This document shows, one piece after another, positions 9,559-17,688 of a DNA stretch of 64,000 nucleotides (the stretch's first letter is position 1; each line of letters begins with the position of its first letter). The DNA lies in NCBI GenBank assembly GCA_002393195.1, contig DGIK01000091.1:22046-86045 (forward strand). Direction: 5' to 3'. The notes under the pieces were generated by a model. The model was given only the letters and a program-made list of their open reading frames with translations, did no database searches and had not been told where the DNA came from. This DNA is from Bacteroidales bacterium UBA3824 (lineage in GTDB: Bacteria > Bacteroidota > Bacteroidia > Bacteroidales > UBA3824). Position numbers and translations under genes: made by a program.

Positions 9559-10743
9559 ATGAAGACAATACTATACATTTTGTTTGCCACCGCGCTGATG
9601 TTTGCCGCCTGTGATAAGGAATATCCGCTCAGTCGCATCGGCAATACGGAAGGCGTCCTGTGTCTCAATGGCTATCTCTACGCCGATTCCACCGACAATA
9701 CAATAATCCTGACCACCACGGGCGAAAATTATCCCGCTGCGGCAAAAGATGCCAAGATTGATTTTTATGTCAACGGCGCATTGAAGGAGTCGCTTGCCGC
9801 CAAGGATACCGAAGATGGCAAAACGTATCACTTGCACACTGTATTCCATCCGGGCGACAAGGTGCGCTTGGAAGCCTCTGTGGGCGGCAAGAGCGTCTGG
9901 ATGGAAGACGTTGCACCACAGATGCTTGACGACCTTGATGTAGTAATTACGCCGATGCTCGACAAGCCTTTCACCAACAACGACGGCGATAGCGAAACCG
10001 GCAATTTCATTTCCATAAACGCCACTTTTTCGGACAATCCCGATATGGACGATTTTTACTCCATTGATGTTGAAATGTATGACAGCGTAGTGTATTATAA
10101 TGACTATTACTATGATAGAGAACATATATTGGATTCAATACTAATACGGAGCGAGGAATGGGAAGGCCAAATATATAATGAGTACAAATATAAATGTTAT
10201 AATTTGCTGGGGGACAAAAGCGATTATTATTATAAACGGGACAGCGAATTGATTTTCGGCGACGAGGTGATTCTCCAAGACGACATTTTGAGTACGCCGT
10301 CAATAGATTTTTCGTCGGAAAATCCATTTGAACAGGAAGGCTTTTACAAGATGCGAAACCATTTCCACGTATTTTCCGATATGCGGTTCGCTGGCAAAAA
10401 ATGCGATATGACTGTATTAAGAAAAGGGTTCGTTTCCGACGGCACTTGGCCCTGCCGAGAGGAAGATTTGTCGGATTCCATATATGCATCGGCGTCATTT
10501 ACTGCCGCCACTGTCGTAATCGACTGCCTTTCTGAAAGTTGCTACCGTTATCTAAAAATGGCAAACGGCGTTGTGATGGGTTATTATCGTGATTATGACG
10601 CGCTCATCGACCCCATCAAGATGCCTTCCAACGTCCACGGCGGCAGCGGCACTATTGGTATAATTACCCGCAATAGCAAGCGAATTGTACTATACGATCA
10701 TTATCGACCAAAGCCGGTGTACGCGCCCGACCGTCGGTGGTGA
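9559..10743 (+). CDS. DUF4249 outer membrane lipoprotein
   Basis: A 394-residue lipoprotein with signal peptide and lipobox LMFAAC (Cys at residue 20). The start of the mature part (EGVLCLNGYLYAD, then TENYPAA-type and VNGALKESLA strands) fits the DUF4249 family, predicted Ig-like domains that accompany TonB-dependent receptors in Bacteroidetes. The gap to the receptor gene is only 6 bases, so the two are co-transcribed and presumably form an outer-membrane pair. The substrate is unknown. Asp/Tyr-rich segments (YYNDYYYDRE) are visible near residues 175-200. Confidence 0.85.
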   Translation: MKTILYILFATALMFAACDKEYPLSRIGNTEGVLCLNGYLYADSTDNTIILTTTGENYPAAAKDAKIDFYVNGALKESLAAKDTEDGKTYHLHTVFHPGDKVRLEASVGGKSVWMEDVAPQMLDDLDVVITPMLDKPFTNNDGDSETGNFISINATFSDNPDMDDFYSIDVEMYDSVVYYNDYYYDREHILDSILIRSEEWEGQIYNEYKYKCYNLLGDKSDYYYKRDSELIFGDEVILQDDILSTPSIDFSSENPFEQEGFYKMRNHFHVFSDMRFAGKKCDMTVLRKGFVSDGTWPCREEDLSDSIYASASFTAATVVIDCLSESCYRYLKMANGVVMGYYRDYDALIDPIKMPSNVHGGSGTIGIITRNSKRIVLYDHYRPKPVYAPDRRW

Positions 10744-10869
10744 AAAAAATGCTTTTTTCCACCTTTTGTCTGACAACTCTGCATTTTAAGAAAAAATAAT
10801 TTGCCGTATTGAAAAAAAAATACGAAATTTGCAGCCGAGAAAATTTTATATTAACATTATTGCATAAAA

Positions 10870-11115
10870 ATGGAAAAAAACGAACTCATAGCAAAGATGA
10901 ACTCCGTCCTTGCTAACGAATTTGAAGTAGAAGAAAGCACGATTACCCCCGATGCCAACATCAAGGAGACTTTGCAGCTCGACAGCCTCAGCCTCGTTGA
11001 TATGATTGCCCTCGTTGAGGAAGAGTTCGGCGTGGAGATCAAGGGTCAGAGCGTTGGTCAGGTGAAGACTTTCGCCAACCTCTACGATTTTGTTTACGAC
11101 AAACTCAACGCTTAA
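10870..11115 (+). CDS. Acyl carrier protein
   Basis: An 81-residue acidic four-helix carrier protein. The phosphopantetheine attachment motif is LDSLSLVDM with Ser39 (DSL). Length and helix pattern (AKMNSVLANEFEV, then SLVDMIALVEEEFGVEIKG) are those of a free ACP. The sequence differs from the housekeeping-type ACP domain at the end of the TPR protein at 55183 (ADSLDTVEL), suggesting a dedicated carrier for this locus. It is followed 12 bases later by a dehydratase-like gene, a thioesterase and a second dehydratase. Confidence 0.93.
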   Translation: MEKNELIAKMNSVLANEFEVEESTITPDANIKETLQLDSLSLVDMIALVEEEFGVEIKGQSVGQVKTFANLYDFVYDKLNA

Positions 11116-11127
11116 CAGCCGGTATCG

Positions 11128-11568
11128 ATGTCAGCAACTGTGATGTATTCAGGCGACGAAATCAAGACCTTCATCCCGCAGCGCGAGCCTATGCTTATGG
11201 TGGACAAATTGTACACCTGCGACGAGGCGTCTGTGGAAGCGGGCCTCACAGTGTCCCCCGACAATATTTTCGTATATGACGGGGGGCTTTTTTCTGAGGC
11301 TGGGATGATAGAGCACATCGCGCAGTCGGCGGCGTTGTTTGCAGGCTACAACGATTGGATCAACCATCGTCCTATAGTGCTCGGCTACATCGCCGAAATC
11401 AAGAAATTTGCCCTCGCTGCCACCGCGCACGTGGGCGACACGCTCGTATCGAGGCTCAATGTGGTGTCGCAGGCGATGAACATTACGCTTATGGACGCCA
11501 CTACTACAATCAACGGCAATGTGGCTGCCTCGTGCAAGATTAAGATTTTTATGGACAAGAAGAAATAG
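11128..11568 (+). CDS. FabZ/ApeP-like hotdog dehydratase
   Basis: A 146-residue hotdog-fold protein resembling beta-hydroxyacyl-ACP dehydratases. IPQREPMLMVDKL corresponds to the FabZ opening (IPHRYPFLLVD), with Gln in place of the usual active-site-region His of that segment. GLFSEAGMIEHIAQSAALFAGY matches the central helix with the catalytic acid (Glu within EAGMIEHIAQ). It probably dehydrates or binds 3-hydroxyacyl-ACP during polyene or acyl assembly. It runs straight into the thioesterase ATG (stop TAG at 11566-11568, ATG at 11569), so the genes form one operon. Confidence 0.8.
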   Translation: MSATVMYSGDEIKTFIPQREPMLMVDKLYTCDEASVEAGLTVSPDNIFVYDGGLFSEAGMIEHIAQSAALFAGYNDWINHRPIVLGYIAEIKKFALAATAHVGDTLVSRLNVVSQAMNITLMDATTTINGNVAASCKIKIFMDKKK

Positions 11569-12024
11569 ATGGAGACGCAGGACAATACACAACAGGCTCT
11601 GTGCGTCTCCTTCGAGTTTCAAGTGCCGTTCTACGACCTCGACGGCATACAAATGGTTTGGCACGGCAATTATGTCAAATACATGGAGGATGCCCGCGAG
11701 AAGTTTGGTGCAAAATACGGGTTTGAATACCTGCACATCTTCAATAGCGGCTACACTGCGCCCGTCGTAGATATGCACATCAAGTACCGCAATTCGGCAC
11801 GCATCAGCGATACGCTCAGGATGTCAATCACTTACATCCCAACACGCGCTGCCAAGATGGTGTTCCGCTACGAGATAGTACGTCCATCCGACAACGCCAT
11901 CATCATCGAGGCGGAGACCACGCAACTCTTTGTGTCGCGCTCCGGCGAATTTGAACCCGCCAACCCGGATTTTTACGCAGAGTGGAAGGAACGTTGGAAT
12001 GTGGGCGGCGCATTGTCAAAGTGA
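11569..12024 (+). CDS. 4HBT-type acyl-CoA/acyl-ACP thioesterase
   Basis: A 151-residue hotdog thioesterase of the 4-hydroxybenzoyl-CoA type. The signature FYDLDGIQMVWHGNYVKYMEDAREKF contains the Asp and the HGNY helix start characteristic of YbgC/4HBT enzymes. It should hydrolyse an acyl-ACP or acyl-CoA, or release the finished chain. Homologues accompany aryl-polyene and flexirubin genes. It is directly adjacent to the preceding dehydratase gene with no gap, and 18 bases upstream of a second dehydratase. Confidence 0.87.
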   Translation: METQDNTQQALCVSFEFQVPFYDLDGIQMVWHGNYVKYMEDAREKFGAKYGFEYLHIFNSGYTAPVVDMHIKYRNSARISDTLRMSITYIPTRAAKMVFRYEIVRPSDNAIIIEAETTQLFVSRSGEFEPANPDFYAEWKERWNVGGALSK

Positions 12025-12042
12025 AAATTACATTATAAAAAA

Positions 12043-12405
12043 ATGCTTGTAAAAGATTTTTATACAATAGACGGCAAGGAGACGCAGAATGACGGCACGG
12101 TAGTTTACAGTGTGTCGCTCAATGCGGCTCACGACGTTTATAAGGGACATTTTCCCGAGCGTCCGATTACCCCCGGCGTCTGCAACATCCAAATGATCAA
12201 GGAACTCGCCGAGGATTCGTGCGGTCGTCCATTGACGTTGACGGCTATAGACCGTTGCCGCCTTACCGCAATGGTAACCCCCGACGGCTCGCCAAAACTC
12301 AATATCAAGGTGCATTTGGACGATACCAAACTTTCCGCAACCATTTTCCACGACGAAACCACTTATATGACGCTTTCCGGCACGGTGGCTGACCGTATGA
12401 ATTGA
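12043..12405 (+). CDS. FabZ/ApeI-like 3-hydroxyacyl-ACP dehydratase
   Basis: A 120-residue hotdog protein. HDVYKGHFPERPITPGVCNIQMIKE is the FabZ/FabA active-site region with catalytic His in GHFP. The fold is short, as in ApeI-type dehydratases of aryl-polyene clusters. It should introduce double bonds by dehydrating 3-hydroxyacyl-ACP. Two dehydratase-like proteins in one operon suggest repeated dehydration of a growing chain, or a heterodimer. Confidence 0.82.
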   Translation: MLVKDFYTIDGKETQNDGTVVYSVSLNAAHDVYKGHFPERPITPGVCNIQMIKELAEDSCGRPLTLTAIDRCRLTAMVTPDGSPKLNIKVHLDDTKLSATIFHDETTYMTLSGTVADRMN

Positions 12406-12475
12406 AAGTTGAAAATTGAAAGTTGAAAATTGAAAGTTGACAATTGAACATTGTCAATTGTCAATTATGAATTAT
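12406..12475. repeat. Short tandem GAAAGTTGAAAATT / CAATTGTCAATT repeat
   Basis: Three reiterations of GAAAGTTGAAAATT run into CAATTG/TCAATT units. Related wording occurs at 38344-38432 and 18600-18625. It fills the gap between the dehydratase and flavoprotein genes. Confidence 0.7.
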
Positions 12476-12476
12476 T

Positions 12477-13967
12477 ATGAACCATTACGACGCAGCAATA
12501 ATAGGGGCGGGCTTGGGCGGTCTGCAATGTGCATACATCCTTGCCAAAAGGGGTATGAAGGTAGTTGTCGTGGAGAAAGGTCAACTCCTCGGCGGCTGCA
12601 TACAGACTTTTGTGCGTCGTGGTTGCAAGTTTGATACGGGCTTTCATTATGTGGGTGGTCTTGACGACGGACAGCCGCTCAATAGGCTTTTCAAGGAATT
12701 TGGATTGATGGATTTGCCGTGGAAGAGGCTCGACGATGATGGTTTCGACGAGGTAATCTATGGCGGCAAGTCGTATATGATACCGTCGGGTTTTGATAAT
12801 TTCAAGGCGCGGATGAAGGGTAGTTTCCCCGGCTCGGCGGCTGAGATTGATTCTTATACGGATTTTTTGGAAGGCGTTGCGACGGGCATTTTTGGAAGTT
12901 TTGACCGTGCGGGCGACGGCAATATGTCGGAAGGCTCGCTCTTTTCGCGTGGCGCATACGATTTTCTTACATCCACAATACACGATACAACGCTGCAAAA
13001 CGTACTCTCCGGCACGTCGCCAAAGTTGACGCTGCAAAAGGAGACGTTGCCATTATATACATTTGCGCAAATCAACGCATCCTTCATACTCTCGGCGTAC
13101 AGATTGCGCGGCGGAGGTATGCAAGTTGCCGATAGTTTGGCGGCGAGCATCAGAAAGTTTGGCGGCGAGGTAATCACCAATGCGGAAGTTACCAAATTGT
13201 TGGAAAACAATGGTGTTGTTGATACGCTCGAAATCGCCAACCACGAACCCATTACAGCAAAAATAATCATTGCCGACATTCATCCGTCGCAGTTTATCCG
13301 CATTGCGGAAGGCACGTCGTTTGTCCGCAATATTTACAAGAGGCGCATCACGGCGTTGCAGAATGGCTTTGGAATGTTTACGGCTAATATTGCGTTGAAG
13401 CCCGGCGTGGTCAAGTATCTCAATCGCAATATTTATATCCACAATACCGACGACGTTTGGATGGAAGGCACGCAGACAGCCGCCGAAAATCCACGGTGCT
13501 GCCTTATAAGTTTTGGCGTGCCTGAAAGGGTGGGGGACGAGTACGCCACCAATGTTGATTTGCTCACGCCTATGCTTTGGGACGACGTGGCAGAATTTGC
13601 GGGCAGTCGCGTGATGCGTCGCCCCGATGCCTACAACGACCTCAAAAAACGCAAGGCGTCGCAACTGATTGACATTGCGTCCAATTACATACCCGGACTT
13701 AAAGACGCCATTGAAAACGTCTATACGTCCACTCCGCTCACTTACGCTGACTACACCGGCACGGAACAAGGTTCGGCGTATGGTGTCAACAAGGATTACA
13801 ACCGCCTTGCATACACGCTCTTGACGCCATTGTCGCCGATACCGAATGTATTTTTCACGGGTCAAAACCTGAGCCTTCACGGCATCCTCGGCGTATCGAT
13901 GACATCGCTCTTCACCTGCGCGGCGGCATTGAAAGAAAAGCCTGGCTTCGGGTTGTTTGGGGAGTGA
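12477..13967 (+). CDS. CrtI/phytoene desaturase-like FAD oxidoreductase, second member
   Basis: A 496-residue flavoprotein. The FAD motif GAGLGGLQCAYILAKRGMKVVVVEK (residues 10-34) and the second segment LLGGCIQTFVRRGCKFDTGFHYVGG are typical of the phytoene desaturase/RetSat-like superfamily; the C-terminal FAD motif is NVFFTGQNLSLHGILGVSMTSL. It is related in architecture to the gene at 2385 but clearly diverged. It presumably desaturates or saturates a polyene or acyl intermediate made by the preceding ACP, dehydratase and thioesterase genes. A repeat element follows. Confidence 0.85.
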   Translation: MNHYDAAIIGAGLGGLQCAYILAKRGMKVVVVEKGQLLGGCIQTFVRRGCKFDTGFHYVGGLDDGQPLNRLFKEFGLMDLPWKRLDDDGFDEVIYGGKSYMIPSGFDNFKARMKGSFPGSAAEIDSYTDFLEGVATGIFGSFDRAGDGNMSEGSLFSRGAYDFLTSTIHDTTLQNVLSGTSPKLTLQKETLPLYTFAQINASFILSAYRLRGGGMQVADSLAASIRKFGGEVITNAEVTKLLENNGVVDTLEIANHEPITAKIIIADIHPSQFIRIAEGTSFVRNIYKRRITALQNGFGMFTANIALKPGVVKYLNRNIYIHNTDDVWMEGTQTAAENPRCCLISFGVPERVGDEYATNVDLLTPMLWDDVAEFAGSRVMRRPDAYNDLKKRKASQLIDIASNYIPGLKDAIENVYTSTPLTYADYTGTEQGSAYGVNKDYNRLAYTLLTPLSPIPNVFFTGQNLSLHGILGVSMTSLFTCAAALKEKPGFGLFGE

Positions 13968-13974
13968 ACGAGAA

Positions 13975-14145
13975 ACGTATAAACAAACGCCTTGCAGCGT
14001 TTGGACTTTTGAACGAAAATTAAAACGAATTAGAACGAATTGAAACGAATTTTTTTGCTGCGAAATAATAAAAATAATTCATTTTAATTTTTTAAAATTC
14101 GTTTAAATTTGTGTTTAGAAAAACGACCGCCGTAGGCGGTCAAAT
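13975..14145. repeat. AT-rich repeat element with terminal hairpins, copy 2
   Basis: A left hairpin region (AAACGCCTTGCAGCGTTT), an AACGAATT-rich core that turns into its complement, and a right hairpin (ACCGCCGTAGGCGGT). It has the same design as the element at 3891-4095. The two copies bracket the segment from the acyltransferase to the second flavoprotein. Confidence 0.7.
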
Positions 14146-14177
14146 ATAAAGTTTAACAAATTAATGTTTAAATAGTT

Positions 14178-14429
14178 ATGGAAGACAACAAAGAAAAATC
14201 GGAAATAGGTTTTGCGTTTGCAAAAGAGAATTATAAGTTGGTGCTTATAGGTTTGGGCATCATAATATTTGGCTTTATCTTGATGGCGGGCGGCGGCAGC
14301 GACGACCCAAACGTCTTCGATGAGTCGATATTCAGTTTTACCCGCATCACCCTCGCGCCGATAGTAGTATTGGCAGGCTTCGGCTTTGAGATTTATGCGA
14401 TAATGCACAAGCCAAAGAGCGAGGAATAA
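14178..14429 (+). CDS. DUF3098 small membrane protein
   Basis: An 83-residue protein with two transmembrane helices (about 20-38 and 58-78). It fits DUF3098, a small family restricted mainly to Bacteroidetes and often near cell-division or undecaprenyl-phosphate genes. FAFAKENYKLVLIGLGIIIFGFILMAGGGSDDP-type wording, with a Gly-Gly-Gly-Ser turn, is characteristic (seen here at residues 12-44). Function unknown. It is convergent with yidD; a GC-rich palindromic repeat lies between. Confidence 0.8.
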   Translation: MEDNKEKSEIGFAFAKENYKLVLIGLGIIIFGFILMAGGGSDDPNVFDESIFSFTRITLAPIVVLAGFGFEIYAIMHKPKSEE

Positions 14430-14433
14430 TAGG

Positions 14434-14460
14434 TGGAGTGCGGACTTCCCAGCCCGCATT
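14434..14460 (+). repeat. Diverged copy of the dispersed palindromic repeat
   Basis: TGGAGTGCGGACTTCCCAGC followed by CCGCATT resembles the elements at 6738 and 39299 but has lost part of the palindrome. It lies between convergent gene ends. Confidence 0.5.
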
Positions 14461-14468
14461 TCAAGTGT

Positions 14469-14762
14469 TTAATACTTCTTCCTGAAAAATCCTTTCACAT
14501 ACTCCCACGCCTTTCCTTTCTCTGGCACGGGGTCGTAGCCGTGTGTGCCGAATGGGTTGCAGCGTATGATTCTGAATGTGGTGAGCAATGTGCCGATGAT
14601 GATGCCGTGCACCATCACAGCCTGTATGCAATATTGTGAACAGGTGGGCGTGTGGCGGCACGAGTTCGGTAGGATAGGGGAGATGGCTATCCTATAAAAA
14701 TATACTGGCAATAGGTATGCTTTCCTTATTATCTGCAACACACGCTCCAATTCAATTAACAA
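14469..14762 (-). CDS. yidD: Membrane protein insertion efficiency factor YidD
   Basis: A 97-residue protein with the YidD hallmarks YRIAISPILPNSCRHTPTCSQYCIQA and RIIRCNPFGTHGYDPVP, including the conserved Cys cluster. An amphipathic N-terminal helix anchors it to the inner membrane, where it assists YidC-dependent insertion. It is the last gene of the minus-strand unit that includes ispD. Length is typical of the family (70-100 residues). Confidence 0.93.
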   Translation of the reverse strand: MLIELERVLQIIRKAYLLPVYFYRIAISPILPNSCRHTPTCSQYCIQAVMVHGIIIGTLLTTFRIIRCNPFGTHGYDPVPEKGKAWEYVKGFFRKKY

Positions 14763-14765
14763 TTT

Positions 14766-14812
14766 TCAATTATTTCAATTACTTCAATTACTTCAATTAC
14801 TTCAATCATTGC
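14766..14812. repeat. Tandem TTCAATTAC repeat
   Basis: A 9-base unit (TTCAATTAC) occurs about four times in a row with degenerate edges, in the gap between yidD and ispD. It is a candidate slippage site. Confidence 0.75.
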
Positions 14813-15477
14813 TTTATCACATATTCTGCGTATCTGAGGTCTTCTACGGTAGTTATCTTGATGTTTTGGCGGTCGCCGTCGATGAGGTGGATTGGGATGC
14901 CGTGGCGTTCCACTACGCTTGCGTCGTCGGTAAATTCGGGAGTGTAGGGCAACGAATATGCGGCGCGGAGCATATCGGCGGCAAATACCTGTGGGGTTTG
15001 GATTAGTTTTACGGTGTTGCGGTCGATGGGCGCATTTGTATTGTCGGCATTTACAATCCTGATGGATTCGGGCGGGGCGATGCAGGGGATGGCGTTGCCG
15101 TGGAGAGCCGCCTCGGTGTAGGCGTTTGCAATGGCCTTGACGCTTACCAATGGTCTCACGCCGTCGTGTACGCCGATGAGGTCGATGTCGTTGGGCACTT
15201 TCATCAGGGCGTTTTTTACGGAATGATAGCGTTGTTCGCCGCCTTCTGCCATTATGTAACTATTGGGCGCAATGATGCTCGCCGATAGTTGAACCCACGC
15301 GCCGAGCCATTGTGTCGGTAGCGAGATTACGATGGTTATCTCCGGGTCAAACTGTCTGAATTTCTCTATCGTGCGGCACAATATTGGCTGTCCGCCTACT
15401 TGCATAAATTGTTTTGGGAGCGTGGAACCCATACGAGTGCCTTTGCCGCCCGCCACGATGATTACCGCTCGTTTCAT
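14806..15477 (-). CDS. ispD: 2-C-methyl-D-erythritol 4-phosphate cytidylyltransferase
   Basis: Couples CTP to MEP in the non-mevalonate isoprenoid pathway. The 223-residue protein has the nucleotide-binding start IIVAGGKGTRMGSTLPKQFMQVGGQPIL, the VHDGVRPL motif and a C-terminal GIPIHLIDGDRQNIKITTVEDL segment, all typical of IspD. Its start overlaps the end of the GAF protein gene by 4 bases, so it is translated from the same message. No obvious functional link to the GAF/Che genes. Confidence 0.95.
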   Translation of the reverse strand: MKRAVIIVAGGKGTRMGSTLPKQFMQVGGQPILCRTIEKFRQFDPEITIVISLPTQWLGAWVQLSASIIAPNSYIMAEGGEQRYHSVKNALMKVPNDIDLIGVHDGVRPLVSVKAIANAYTEAALHGNAIPCIAPPESIRIVNADNTNAPIDRNTVKLIQTPQVFAADMLRAAYSLPYTPEFTDDASVVERHGIPIHLIDGDRQNIKITTVEDLRYAEYVIKQ

Positions 15478-16265
15478 GCCGGGAGTAAGCTTGAGATTTT
15501 TTCTGACACTTTTTCGTTGAATTGCTTCTGAAATTCCACGAGATCCACTTCGGGTTTCTCGAAGGTGGATATTTCGAGGAGGGCTATTGTTTCGTCGCCG
15601 TGTATGATGGGGATTACGCCCATGTACCTCGGCGAACTTGATCCAAGTCCCGATACTATCTTTATGTAGCCTTCTGGCACATCGTTGATGAAGAGCAGCT
15701 TTTTGTCTTTTGCCACTTGCCCAGGGATGCCTTCTCCGATGGCGAATGTGCGGCTCGTGTCGGTGGTGTAGAATGCGTAAGTGCTTATCATCGAGAATGT
15801 TTGGGTCTGACGGTTGAGCGTGTATGCCACGCCTTGCACTATCGCGATTGCCTTGGAGAGGTTGATGAGCAGCTGGTCGAAGTATTTTTCGGGGTCGGTG
15901 ATTTGCTGTGTGTCAGCAACCATTTCGTCCACTTTTTCGGCGATTAACTTTTTGCCTTCGGCTTCGCGGCGGCGTTTTAGCTCCTTGTCGATTTTTTCCT
16001 GTTCCTTGCGCTCCTTTTCCTTCCGGTCTTGGTCGGCGAAGTAGTCGGCGGCAGTGCTTATGGAGCCGCCCTGTTGAAGACCGATCTTTCTTACGGTAAC
16101 GAGCGCGTATGCCGACATCGCGATGCTTATGAGCGCGTAGATGCCTATGACGGTGTTTGCCGATATGAATTTTGGGGCGAGGTACTTGAACGCCGACAGC
16201 CCGAATACTATGCTGACAATTATATATATTATCAGGATTGTGATTGCCTTCCTTTTTTCTTTCAT
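15474..16265 (-). CDS. Two-helix membrane protein with coiled coil and GAF domain
   Basis: A 263-residue protein: two transmembrane helices at about 7-27 and 38-60, a strongly charged coiled coil (about 80-115, KERKEQEKIDKELKRRREAEGKK), then a GAF-like sensor domain (about 128-250; FAIGEGIPGQVAKDKKLLFINDVPEGYIKI). The architecture suggests a membrane-anchored cytoplasmic ligand or redox sensor. It follows cheB-like and cheR-like genes on the same strand within 12 bases, so it may supply the sensory input to that unit in place of a classical chemoreceptor. No catalytic output domain is visible. Confidence 0.78.
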   Translation of the reverse strand: MKEKRKAITILIIYIIVSIVFGLSAFKYLAPKFISANTVIGIYALISIAMSAYALVTVRKIGLQQGGSISTAADYFADQDRKEKERKEQEKIDKELKRRREAEGKKLIAEKVDEMVADTQQITDPEKYFDQLLINLSKAIAIVQGVAYTLNRQTQTFSMISTYAFYTTDTSRTFAIGEGIPGQVAKDKKLLFINDVPEGYIKIVSGLGSSSPRYMGVIPIIHGDETIALLEISTFEKPEVDLVEFQKQFNEKVSEKISSLLPA

Positions 16266-16277
16266 AGCTCTAATGTT

Positions 16278-16832
16278 TTATTTGAGGTTTTGTAAATAGC
16301 TCGTTATCTGCGACGATTGGAAAATGTAGTCCACGTCGGTTAGCTTGATTGCGGCGGCGGTCATCGTCTTTACCTGACATTCGTCTGGCGACTGCACCAT
16401 CACCGTGCCGCCAGCGTCTTTCATTGCTTTGAGACCTGCCGCGCCGTCTTTGTTGGCGCCTGAGAGGAGTATGCCGAGGCACCTTGTGCCGTAAGCCTTC
16501 GCCGCCGATACGAATGTGATGTCGATGGACGGACGCGAGTGGTTGACTGGCTCTTCGGTGGAGAGTGCTATCGTATTGTCCTTCTCGATGTACATGTGGT
16601 AATTGGCGGGGGCGAGATAGACTTGTCCGGGCTGGATAGATTCCTTGTCGCACGGCTCGTGTACCGGCAGTTTTGATTTGAGGCGCAGTGCCTCCACAAA
16701 TCCCGTCCTGATGTGTTTGAGCCTGTGCAGGCATAGAAACATTGGGTGCGGGAATGTCTTGGGCAGTTCGGCGAGTATGGTGGTTACCGTCTGAAAACTG
16801 CCTGCTGATCCTCCTATTACTACGTACAACAT
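16278..16832 (-). CDS. CheB-type methylesterase domain without receiver domain
   Basis: A 184-residue stand-alone CheB catalytic domain. The three active-site regions are present: Ser in IGGSAGSFQTV, His in CLHRLKH, and Asp in LSGANKDGAAGLKAMKDAGG. It ends with a DVDYIF segment as in CheB. CheB removes methyl esters from (or deamidates) receptor glutamates. Here the N-terminal receiver domain that normally controls it is absent, and no receptor gene is in the window, so its substrate is unclear. It lies 16 bases after a cheR-like gene. Confidence 0.88.
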   Translation of the reverse strand: MLYVVIGGSAGSFQTVTTILAELPKTFPHPMFLCLHRLKHIRTGFVEALRLKSKLPVHEPCDKESIQPGQVYLAPANYHMYIEKDNTIALSTEEPVNHSRPSIDITFVSAAKAYGTRCLGILLSGANKDGAAGLKAMKDAGGTVMVQSPDECQVKTMTAAAIKLTDVDYIFQSSQITSYLQNLK

Positions 16833-16848
16833 ATTGCTAATTTGCGCT

Positions 16849-17679
16849 TTATTGTTTTTTCTTGTATATTTTTTCGTTTTTTGATACCTGAACGAGCATC
16901 GACTGCTGGTCGGTTTCGTCGAGGTTTTCGCCGGAGCCTATCGCGAGGTATCCTCCCGGCATCAGGCTCTGTCCTATCTTTTCGATTGCGGTGCGCCTTG
17001 TGGTCGGGTTGTAGTAGATGCACCGGTTTCTGAATAGGATGAGGTTGAATCCCTTGTCGGGCGGCGTGTCCTTGCCGAGGTTCTGCTTGATGAATATCAC
17101 CTTATCGAGCAACGTTGGCGAAAATTTGTAGTATTTGTCGAGCCGTTCAAGGTATGGCAGCAGGCTGTTGTCGCTGTTGATTCGCTTGAAGTTGGCGTCG
17201 CTTATTTCAAATTTTTTGGTGTCGATGTAGCTATCGCGGCTGTCGTCTATCGCCTGCTGGAATTGCGATGTGGCGTAGATTGTCGCCTTGTGCATCAGGT
17301 TGTTGCGGCTGAGTATTACGAGTAGTGTATTGAGTTCGTCGTCGCCACAGATGTCTGGCACCCATATTTTGATGAACCTTTCTGCGCTCAGCTTGTCGGT
17401 GATGATGGCTTCGAGTTCGGTCCAAAATTCTGCGTCGCGGAACATTTCTGTGGTTGGCACCGCAATTTTTTGCAGGAAGATGTGTATCAGCGACCGGTCC
17501 GAGATTAGTTTTTCCACTAATTTGGACACCGATTCATACCCTTGGAGCACGGCAAACCTGCATATCCTGTGCCGGAGTATTACAGGTTGGAACTGACCGA
17601 GGTCTATGTCGTCGATGGTGCGTACCGTCTGGATTACGCGCCTTAGTTCTTCGTCGGTTATGTTGGTCAAGTCTTCCAT
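16849..17679 (-). CDS. CheR-like protein with degenerate SAM motif
   Basis: A 276-residue CheR-family protein. The N-terminal all-helical domain (LRRVIQTVRTIDDIDLGQFQ, RHRICRF) and the region ILFRNRCIYYNPTTRRTAIEKI (CheR CRNVLIYF) identify the family. The S-adenosylmethionine loop is not canonical: where active CheR has a GC(A/S)TGEE motif, this protein reads WVPDICGDDELNTLL. It may have lost methyltransferase activity and act as a scaffold or regulator. It is 9 bases downstream of a more canonical CheR paralogue, consistent with duplication and divergence. Confidence 0.8.
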   Translation of the reverse strand: MEDLTNITDEELRRVIQTVRTIDDIDLGQFQPVILRHRICRFAVLQGYESVSKLVEKLISDRSLIHIFLQKIAVPTTEMFRDAEFWTELEAIITDKLSAERFIKIWVPDICGDDELNTLLVILSRNNLMHKATIYATSQFQQAIDDSRDSYIDTKKFEISDANFKRINSDNSLLPYLERLDKYYKFSPTLLDKVIFIKQNLGKDTPPDKGFNLILFRNRCIYYNPTTRRTAIEKIGQSLMPGGYLAIGSGENLDETDQQSMLVQVSKNEKIYKKKQ

Positions 17680-17688
17680 TTGGTTGGT

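Noticed and set aside
7072..10743. Receptor and DUF4249 genes as part of the lipid or polyene pathway
   Set aside because: A terminator before and a separate promoter make them a separate unit, and the pair is common elsewhere in Bacteroidetes.
14766..14812. Tandem 9-base repeat considered as a CRISPR-like array
   Set aside because: Units are contiguous without spacers, far shorter than CRISPR repeats, and no cas genes are present.
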